Both the position numbers and the translations under genes were made by a program. The notes under the pieces were generated by a model that was not told the origin of the DNA, did not search any database, and worked only from the letters and a program-made list of their open reading frames with translations. A stretch of DNA of 32,861 bases from an uncultured Lachnospiraceae bacterium (GTDB taxonomy: Bacteria > Bacillota > Clostridia > Lachnospirales > Lachnospiraceae): positions 1-32,861 of the forward strand of contig CALFCS010000189.1 of NCBI GenBank assembly GCA_937950565.1, in the 5' to 3' direction. Positions 17,274 to 23,303 of the stretch are shown one piece after another (the first letter of the stretch is position 1; each line of letters opens with the position of its first letter).

Positions 17274-17315
17274 AAGAACAGATTTTTAGTGGATGTTTAA
17301 AATCATGATATCTGA

Positions 17316-17321
17316 TATAAT
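17316..17321 (+). promoter_or_regulatory. -10 box of the two-gene ATPase unit, within a shared leader
   Basis: TATAAT lies 43 bp before the ATG at 17359. From the TATAAT to the ATG about 35 positions match the leader of the surface gene at 25809, including GGTTGAC and AAAATGGAGGT. No good -35 box is visible. Confidence 0.5.
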
Positions 17322-17358
17322 GAGTATGAATAAAGGTTGACGAAAATGGAGGTATTGT

Positions 17359-17817
17359 ATGCTTGCAATCATATATGGCGATGTGGAAAATAGCATCTAT
17401 AATACGAATGTTTATTTTAAAAATACCTATGAACCAGAATGGCTGGAAACAGAACTTGCGAAACAGATGATTAAAGATATTGATGGTTCCGATGTCGTGA
17501 GCGGAGAATGTATTAACAGTCCGGTACTGGGACAAATTCCACCGGAACGATTATCCGGAGGTGTAAAGACATTGTTGTTGATGTTGAATGAGCCGGATAG
17601 AATTTTTAATGCATCTACATGTGGAGATAACTGTGCAAAATGGATACTGGAAATAGGGAAACAGCAGGATGTGACAATTAACTTAAGACATATGATGAGC
17701 TTTGGGAAAGATACAAAATTTGACATAAAGATAAAAAACGGGAATGAAATGGTGCACTCTATGAGAGAACTGATTCCGATTGCAAGCCAGTATTTAAATG
17801 AAATGAAACAGGAGTAG
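17359..17817 (+). CDS. Small hypothetical protein, probably DUF4869 family
   Basis: A 152-residue soluble protein that starts MLAIIYGDVENSIYNTNVYF and contains the segments VLGQIPPERLSGGVKTLLLM and STCGDNCAKWILEIGK. From memory it resembles DUF4869 proteins, which have no known function; treat this as tentative. It has no signal peptide, membrane segment or catalytic motif that I can identify. GGAGG lies 8 bases before the ATG. The downstream ATPase gene starts 5 bp after its stop and takes its AGGAG from this gene's last codons, so the two are translationally linked. The pair fills the compartment between repeat copies A and B. A role as regulator or partner of the ATPase is inference. Confidence 0.7.
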   Translation: MLAIIYGDVENSIYNTNVYFKNTYEPEWLETELAKQMIKDIDGSDVVSGECINSPVLGQIPPERLSGGVKTLLLMLNEPDRIFNASTCGDNCAKWILEIGKQQDVTINLRHMMSFGKDTKFDIKIKNGNEMVHSMRELIPIASQYLNEMKQE

Positions 17818-17822
17818 CAGAT

Positions 17823-18797
17823 ATGAAAGGTTCACATAGAATTATTGTAGAATCCAAAAAAGTGAAATATGATTTTATCATAAAGAGAAACATCACTATC
17901 CTCACAGGTGACAGTGGATCCGGGAAGACGGTATTGATTGATTTTATTCGTGAATATAGAAGGTATGGTGCTGACAGCGGGGTGTTTGTTTCCTGTGACT
18001 GCGAATGCAAAACGATAAATAATGAAGATTGGGAAAGGCAGATAGAAGAAACTTCAAATAGTATTATATTCATTGATGAGGGTAACCGGTTTCTTACTTC
18101 AAAAAGATTTGCAGAGCTTGTACAACAGTCTGATAATTATTTCGTCCTTGCAACAAGGGAGAAATTGTCGATGTTGCCTTACAGTGTGAACGAAATATAT
18201 GGATTCCGGCAATCAGGAAAATTTCATGAAGCAAAGAAAAAATATAATGAGATTTATCACCTATATGGAGAGATATCTGAGCCGGATAGAATTAATCCCC
18301 AATTTGTAATTATAGAGGATTCTAATTCCGGATATGATTTTTTTAGTGAGTTATCGAATCAGAAAAATATTGAATGTATTCCATCATGTGGCAAATCCAA
18401 TGTAATAAAGAGCTTGCAGGAAAGTGAAAATATAAATGGTACAAGACTGGTTATCGTAGATGGTGCAGCCTTTGGAGCGGAAATGCGGGATGTCAGTGAA
18501 TATTTGGATACAGTCGGGAATGTTGTTCTTTATGCACCTGAATCATTTGAGTGGATTTTACTTTCATCAAATACCATTCCAAATGCAAATGTAGCAGCTA
18601 TTCTTCAACAGCCGGAAAATTATATTGACAGCAAAGAATATGCAAGTTGGGAAAGATTTTTTACGACAGTGTTGACGTCAAAGACCCAGAATGATCCTGT
18701 CTGGGCATATTCTAAAAAGAAATTGCCGAAGGTTTACCTGTCTTCCAAAGTAATGAATGCAGTAAAAAAAATCACAAAACTGATAGAATGGGATTAG
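17823..18797 (+). CDS. P-loop ATPase with Toprim-like C-terminal half
   Basis: A 324-residue protein, not recognised as a named family. Walker A GDSGSGKT is at 29-36 and Walker B IIFIDE at 81-86, only about 45 residues apart, so this is a compact P-loop domain rather than an SMC/ABC type with a long insertion. ATREK at 110-114 could be a sensor. From about 160, VIIEDSNSGYDFF (E165), then PSCGKSN (187-193), then LVIVDGAAFG (209-218) follows the E...G...D order of Toprim domains as in OLD-family nucleases, though DxD is degenerate (DGA). The protein is cytosolic. Its partner is the 152-residue protein upstream. ATPase plus Toprim suggests a nuclease or defence role, but this is inference; the second half could be a non-catalytic Rossmann-like domain. 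Confidence 0.75.
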   Translation: MKGSHRIIVESKKVKYDFIIKRNITILTGDSGSGKTVLIDFIREYRRYGADSGVFVSCDCECKTINNEDWERQIEETSNSIIFIDEGNRFLTSKRFAELVQQSDNYFVLATREKLSMLPYSVNEIYGFRQSGKFHEAKKKYNEIYHLYGEISEPDRINPQFVIIEDSNSGYDFFSELSNQKNIECIPSCGKSNVIKSLQESENINGTRLVIVDGAAFGAEMRDVSEYLDTVGNVVLYAPESFEWILLSSNTIPNANVAAILQQPENYIDSKEYASWERFFTTVLTSKTQNDPVWAYSKKKLPKVYLSSKVMNAVKKITKLIEWD

Positions 18798-18799
18798 TG

Positions 18800-18859
18800 C
18801 GAAATGGAGTATGTTTGTGTTTTCGTGGCCGAAACGCCGTAGACAAATAAACCATTTCG
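18800..18859 (+). terminator. Structured element after the ATPase gene
   Basis: CGAAATGG (18800-18807) pairs with CCATTTCG (18852-18859), with inner pairings TTTGT/ACAAA and GTTTTCG/CGAAAC. It directly follows the stop codon. There is no T-run, so a termination role is tentative. The rest of 18860-18929 holds nothing I can assign. Confidence 0.4.
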
Positions 18860-18948
18860 GTGTATATTATAAATAGAAATCTGGTCAATTGAATATTGTT
18901 TATCATTCTCGCTTGTGAAGGGGATGGTAGCAGGGGACGGTTGCAAAC

Positions 18949-18996
18949 AAAGCGGTAATGATTAGCAGAAAATGCTATGTCATGAACCGCTTTTTT
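18949..18996 (+). terminator. Second copy of the tRNA-Arg terminator
   Basis: Identical to 17044-17091. Here it lies 150 bp downstream of the ATPase gene and may terminate that operon. Confidence 0.65.
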
Positions 18997-19013
18997 GATT
19001 TTATTTCCGTTAA

Positions 19014-19178
19014 CTACTGCAAATCGTTTATCAAGTTCCAGAAGAAAGGAAGAAGTATCTTCTTGAGAAAGCAATGTTTCGATATGATGATAATGGTAAA
19101 GAAACATATAGATATAAGCCACAGGAAGGATTGAATCACAGATTGCAAATGCGGAAGATTAAAATAGAGAATTTATGA
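19014..19178 (+). pseudogene. C-terminal protein fragment in repeat copy B
   Basis: The counterpart of the fragment at 17109-17273, with the same 54-residue frame and stop position. Three residues differ near the end (K to R, S to L, K to E). A further short frame, MKEYAGKSQVKNLLSGKNSI, overlaps its stop at 19177; its significance is unknown. Confidence 0.4.
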
Positions 19179-19246
19179 AAGAATATGCAGGAAAATCTCA
19201 GGTAAAAAATTTGTTATCTGGGAAAAATAGTATTTAGGAGTTGGTT

Positions 19247-19407
19247 TTGGATTATGAGTCGATATTTAAACAGTACGGGGGAATAATGCGTACATGTGAA
19301 CTTACGAAGGAGGGTATTTCTTATCGGATGCTGCTAAACTGATAGAGTATGCTGTGAGACTTGGTGTGGAAAAAAAGGTAAGAAGGGTGGTTGGAGTATG
19401 GCTGTAA
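19247..19407 (+). pseudogene. Deleted AbiEi-type antitoxin gene (type IV toxin-antitoxin relic)
   Basis: A TTG at 19247, with AGGAG at 19236-19240, opens LDYESIFKQYGGIMRTCEL followed by TKEGISYR. This is the classic N-terminus of AbiEi antitoxins, whose HTH begins with GIMRT and ISYR motifs. The frame then stops at 19340. Shifted frame from about 19328 gives AAKLIEYAVRLGVEKKVRR and VVGVWL before a stop at 19405, resembling the C-terminus of the same family. AbiEi is about 200 residues, so most of the middle is missing and the join is out of frame. An ATG at 19398 overlaps the stop as a partner abiEii start might, but its frame runs into repeat copy C and ends after 28 codons. The gene is certainly non-functional; the N-terminal assignment is stronger than the C-terminal one. 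Confidence 0.65.
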
Positions 19408-19438
19408 AAGTGCCAAATATCTATACATATCCACTTGT

Positions 19439-19482
19439 GCAGGGGACGGTTGCAGACAAAGCGGTAATGATTAGCAGAAAAT
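19439..19482 (+). repeat. tRNA-end direct repeat, copy C (short)
   Basis: 44 bp matching the first 44 bp of copies A and B with a single change (GCAAAC to GCAGAC). The tRNA terminator is cut in half here. It forms the right border of the abiEi relic compartment. Confidence 0.85.
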
Positions 19483-19492
19483 AGTACCGGAA

Positions 19493-19513
19493 ACTACTCG
19501 GTTGAGGAGTGGT
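19493..19513 (+). repeat. Short hairpin with pyrimidine-rich tail
   Basis: ACTACTC pairs with GAGTGGT (one G-T) around a 7-base loop, followed by CTTTCTTCTT. It is a possible weak terminator shielding the next gene. A TATACT box at 19533-19538 may belong to the promoter of the surface gene at 19582, without a clear -35. Confidence 0.35.
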
Positions 19514-19581
19514 CTTTCTTCTTCCATTTTGATATACTAAATTAGAAAAATTGTTGTTTTGATTATGGAAAAGGAGAGACT

Positions 19582-22500
19582 ATGCGAAAGGGAAAATGGA
19601 AACTGAAATGCCGAAAAGGCGGCGCAATTATTATGATGACGGCACTTTTATTGGGTTCTGTTGATGGTCAGATGGCAAATGTATTTGCTAGTGATACAGA
19701 ATCAACGGAGATGATGCAGGAAAAAGAATCACAGACGGAGGCAGAGTCATCTCAATCAGAAATTTCTGGAACAGAAACGCAGATATCGCAGGAAACAAAG
19801 ACCAGCGAAACAAAGACTAGTGAAAACACGGATTTTTCTGAAAATGCAGAAAAGTGGTCGACTTTACTTCAGAAATTTGCAGAAAATAAGATGATGCTGA
19901 GCCAGAATGCTGATACGCGCAATGTCGACGCCTGGAAGGTGGAAAATGGAGTTCTGATTGTCACCGGTGCTATAAAGCTGGAAGAGGTGACGGAGGAATT
20001 TACAAGTGTTGAGGTAAAAGAGGGTGGAAGTATTACTGCCGGTACGATTAACTGCCCAATCAAAAATGAGGGAATCATAAACGGCTGTACTTTTGGAAAG
20101 AGCGCCTCTGTTAGTTCCAATACAGGGACGATTAAGGTGTCGGCAGTGGTTGACAATGAGACGATGTGGTTTGATTATGGCGTGAAGGTGAAAGATGCTT
20201 TGGCGGCACTGGAAGACCACCCGCTGTTTAGTGCTCATCAGGTGTGGGCATATTGGAATAAATATGGTTCCAAATATGCGGAGGTAAATTACTGGGATAC
20301 TTTTAAATTAATTAATGAGACGTATTTGCGGGCGTGGAGATATCGTGTATCATATTCCTCACAGGTTGGTTTCTCTGATGCGTTAACAGGGGAGAAAGAA
20401 TATATCACACCGAATGAGAGTTATAAGATGAATGTCATGAGTTTTGGCGCAAAGGAAGAACGTGAAAATTATACATTTCTTGGCTGGTCAGAGGACAGGA
20501 ATGCAACAACCGCTGCCTATAGCACTGACGGGCGTAATAATACGCAAACGAAGATAACATTGACGAAAGACCAGCCTGTGATGAAGCTTTGGGCTATCTG
20601 GCAGGGAGATTACCATATCGTTTTGAATATTGAAGACGAGACGATTACATATGGAGACAGTATTAATGTAAAAGCGGTCGTTACCGATAGCGATGGTTCT
20701 CATGTTACAGATGGAACAATGGTGTTCAAGTGGGGTGATAAGGCTTCAGAACCAATTACAGTAACGGACGGCGGTGTTTTTTCCTTGGATATTAATACCA
20801 TCGATGCTGATGGCAATAATGCCAAGATGTTGCAAAAAGGTCTGAACTATATTTGGGGAATTTATACACCGGCCGATAATGGCAAAACAGTTGATTCCCG
20901 GGGCGGTTATATCAGGTTGAATCCTTTGAAAGTAAAACCGGTGCTCCTTACAGAAGAAACGGTATGGTCTCCCGAAGGATTTAATCAGAGCATCATTGAT
21001 GTGGGATTTGTTGCCGCGGACAGCGACGGGACAGGGAAGATATATCGTCTGACACACAGAAAGACAATTGAGGACAGCTCCGGAACAGCACTCAGTTTGT
21101 CAGCGAAAATAACAAATGCCGGGGACTATAAAGTAAATGTTACAGCTTTGTCGAACGTGGGCGGAGGGCTGTATGGAGATTCTGAGATAGCTGAACTGGC
21201 AGAGAGTGAGCCGCTTATATTTTCTGTGAAAAAACTGGATTTAAGCGATCCTTCCGTTTCCATTATAGCCAAGAAGCAGACGAAAACATACGATGGAAAT
21301 CCGGTGTCGACAAGTCAGCTCGATTATAGAGTTTCCGTTTCGGTGGGAACATCAAGTTATCAGATTGTTCTTGCTGACTGGGAGGTGAGTACAGTTCCGG
21401 GAAAGAACAGCACAGAGGCTGGAACAGCGTATGTCCGGGTTTCGGCAGCTCCTGATTCTCAGAAGATAACGGGTTCCCGTGAACTGGCTATTACAATTGA
21501 AAAGGCTCCGCAGACGCTCGTCGGAACAACCAGTTATAAGAGGACTTTTGGAGATGAGGACTTTAGTATTTTCATGGAAAAAACCGGGAAAGAAGGAACT
21601 CTTACATATCAGGTAGTTTCGGGAGATGATGTGGTTTCTGTAACAGATAAAGGAGTCGTATCTATAAAGAAGGCTGGAACAGCTGTTGTCCGTGTATCGG
21701 TGGCAGAGACTGGAAATTACGTGGCTGCCAAAGACGTAGATGTAACAATTACTGTGGCAAAGGCTCCTGGAAAGGGAAGCGTGACCATTGGAAACTGGAC
21801 ATACAGCCCGGATGGGAGCAATGCAGCAAAGCCGGTAGTGCAGTCCGATACGAATGGTACGGACCATGTGGTTTACCTCTACAAGGTGCAGGGAGCAGAC
21901 GACAGTACTTATAGTGAAGAATGCCCTGTAAAAGCAGGAAATTATACGGTAAAAGCAATTTTTGAAGCAACGGAGAACTACCTTGAAACCAGTGCAACAG
22001 CGGATTTCACGATTGAAAAGGCATCGCAGGAAATCAGCGGAACAACCAGCTATAGCAAAACTTTTGGAGATGAGAGCTTTAATCTTTCGATGGAAAAAAC
22101 CGGGAAAGAAGGAATACTCACATATCAGGTAGTCTCGGGAGATGATGTGGTTTCTGTAGCAGATGAGGGAGACGTGACTATAAAGAAGGCTGGAACAGCT
22201 GTTGTCCGTGTATCGGTGGCAGAGACTGGCAATTACGCAGTTGCCGAAGACGTGGATGTGACAATTACTGTGGCAAAAGCGCCTGGAAAGGGAAGCGTGA
22301 CCATTGAAAACTGGACATACAGCCCGGATGGGAATAATGCAGCAAAGCCGGTAGCGCAGTCCAATACGAATGGTACAGACCATGTGGTTTACCTCTACAA
22401 GGTGCAGGGAGCAGACGACAGTACTTATAGTGAAGAATGCCCTGTAAAAGCAGGAAATTATACGGTAAAAGCAATTTTTGAAGCAACGGAGAACTACCTT

Positions 22501-23208
22501 GAAAGCAGTGCAACAGCAGATTTCATAATTGAAAAAGCGGAAAAACCCGACAATATGCCTCAGGGAGAAGATTTATACATAGAAGTTCCAAACGATGCGG
22601 ACAGTCTGAAAGATATTACATTGCCGGAAGGATGGACGTGGAAGGATGATAGCGTTAAACTGATTCCAGGCGGCGTTATCACTGCGATTGCGGTTTATAA
22701 AGATGTTGAGAATTATGAGAACTGTGAGGTTGAAATCCAGATTGCGAAACCGGCGGAAATTATTTCTGAAACGGATTGTACTTATACGAACGGAAAAGAT
22801 AAGCAGGTGGTGATTCATAGCACTGGTGCGGTATCTGAACTGACGGGAGTGTATGTTGACGGGACTAAAGTAGATATGTCCGGCTATACTGTGGCAGAAG
22901 GGGACGATGGTTCCACCATCATAACATTTAACCAGACTTATCTGGATGCTCTTTCAATAGGAGAACATAAGATAACACTTTCCTACACTGCCGGGGATGC
23001 GGATGTAACGCTGACTGTGAAAAAAGAGAACAGTCAGAGTGGAAAAACAGAAAAGCCAGTTAAGACAGACAATGATTCCAATAAAGGAAAGAAGGTTTCT
23101 CCGAAGACAGGAGACCAGTCCCCAATAGATATGTATATTCTGTTGATGGTAATAGCAGCGGGTGTCATGGGAACGGTCTGCGTCAAGAGAAAAGAAAGCA
23201 AAAGATAA
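19582..23208 (+). CDS. Sortase-anchored repeat surface protein
   Basis: A 1208-residue cell-wall protein. A positively charged N-terminus and hydrophobic core (GGAIIMMTALLLGSVDGQ, then VFAS) form the signal peptide. A Ser/Thr/Glu-rich linker (about 37-90) follows. An InlB/flg_new-like repeat lies at about 285-345 (MSFGAKEERENYTFLGWSED, ending LWAIW). The middle is Ig-like, with MBG-type modules including two nearly identical 172-residue units (about 640-983). The C-terminus has SPKTG (1173-1177), a hydrophobic helix and KRKESKR, a standard sortase signal. No catalytic domain is recognised, so an adhesin or scaffold role is likely. AAAGGAGAG precedes the ATG. A hairpin and the MalT-like regulator follow. 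Confidence 0.85.
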   Translation: MRKGKWKLKCRKGGAIIMMTALLLGSVDGQMANVFASDTESTEMMQEKESQTEAESSQSEISGTETQISQETKTSETKTSENTDFSENAEKWSTLLQKFAENKMMLSQNADTRNVDAWKVENGVLIVTGAIKLEEVTEEFTSVEVKEGGSITAGTINCPIKNEGIINGCTFGKSASVSSNTGTIKVSAVVDNETMWFDYGVKVKDALAALEDHPLFSAHQVWAYWNKYGSKYAEVNYWDTFKLINETYLRAWRYRVSYSSQVGFSDALTGEKEYITPNESYKMNVMSFGAKEERENYTFLGWSEDRNATTAAYSTDGRNNTQTKITLTKDQPVMKLWAIWQGDYHIVLNIEDETITYGDSINVKAVVTDSDGSHVTDGTMVFKWGDKASEPITVTDGGVFSLDINTIDADGNNAKMLQKGLNYIWGIYTPADNGKTVDSRGGYIRLNPLKVKPVLLTEETVWSPEGFNQSIIDVGFVAADSDGTGKIYRLTHRKTIEDSSGTALSLSAKITNAGDYKVNVTALSNVGGGLYGDSEIAELAESEPLIFSVKKLDLSDPSVSIIAKKQTKTYDGNPVSTSQLDYRVSVSVGTSSYQIVLADWEVSTVPGKNSTEAGTAYVRVSAAPDSQKITGSRELAITIEKAPQTLVGTTSYKRTFGDEDFSIFMEKTGKEGTLTYQVVSGDDVVSVTDKGVVSIKKAGTAVVRVSVAETGNYVAAKDVDVTITVAKAPGKGSVTIGNWTYSPDGSNAAKPVVQSDTNGTDHVVYLYKVQGADDSTYSEECPVKAGNYTVKAIFEATENYLETSATADFTIEKASQEISGTTSYSKTFGDESFNLSMEKTGKEGILTYQVVSGDDVVSVADEGDVTIKKAGTAVVRVSVAETGNYAVAEDVDVTITVAKAPGKGSVTIENWTYSPDGNNAAKPVAQSNTNGTDHVVYLYKVQGADDSTYSEECPVKAGNYTVKAIFEATENYLESSATADFIIEKAEKPDNMPQGEDLYIEVPNDADSLKDITLPEGWTWKDDSVKLIPGGVITAIAVYKDVENYENCEVEIQIAKPAEIISETDCTYTNGKDKQVVIHSTGAVSELTGVYVDGTKVDMSGYTVAEGDDGSTIITFNQTYLDALSIGEHKITLSYTAGDADVTLTVKKENSQSGKTEKPVKTDNDSNKGKKVSPKTGDQSPIDMYILLMVIAAGVMGTVCVKRKESKR
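21499..22530 (+). repeat. Two 516-bp in-frame tandem repeats in the surface gene
   Basis: Units at about 21499-22014 and 22015-22530 have an offset of exactly 516 bp (172 codons). Long stretches are identical at DNA level, notably around 21870-21970 versus 22386-22486. Changes cluster near the start of each unit. This indicates recent duplication or gene conversion. Confidence 0.85.
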
Positions 23209-23241
23209 GAATGACCAGATTAATTTAAGTTATTTGTATGG

Positions 23242-23275
23242 ACGGCCGCTGATGCGTAAGAGCATCGGCGGCTGT
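23242..23275 (+). terminator. GC-rich hairpin after the surface gene
   Basis: GCCGCTGATGC (23245-23255) pairs with GCATCGGCGGC (23262-23272) around a 6-base loop, extended to 23242-23275 with one G-T. It lies 33 bp past the stop. No T-run follows, so it may attenuate or protect mRNA rather than terminate. Confidence 0.5.
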
Positions 23276-23303
23276 TGAGCCGATAAAGGGGGTAGCTGAA
23301 AAT

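Larger units (their letters stand above)
17025..17278 (+). repeat. tRNA-end direct repeat, copy A (att-like)
   Basis: It begins with GCAGGGGACG, the tRNA-Arg 3' end, and runs through the tRNA terminator and a protein-like fragment. Positions 17025-17235 are identical to 18930-19140 (211 bp), and similarity continues to 17278. Copy C (19439-19482) repeats the first 44 bp with one mismatch. The pattern fits tandem integration of related elements at the tRNA. Confidence 0.9.
18930..19183 (+). repeat. tRNA-end direct repeat, copy B (att-like)
   Basis: It matches copy A at an offset of 1905 bp and starts with the same GCAGGGGACGG but without the rest of the tRNA. The first 211 bp are identical, the remaining ~43 bp carry a few substitutions. 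It closes the ATPase compartment and opens the compartment with the abiEi relic. Confidence 0.9.

Noticed and set aside
21352..22383. 343-codon antisense frame in the surface gene
   Set aside because: A shadow of the repetitive Ig-like coding sequence; it contains the same 172-codon repeat in antisense and Cys/His-rich noise.
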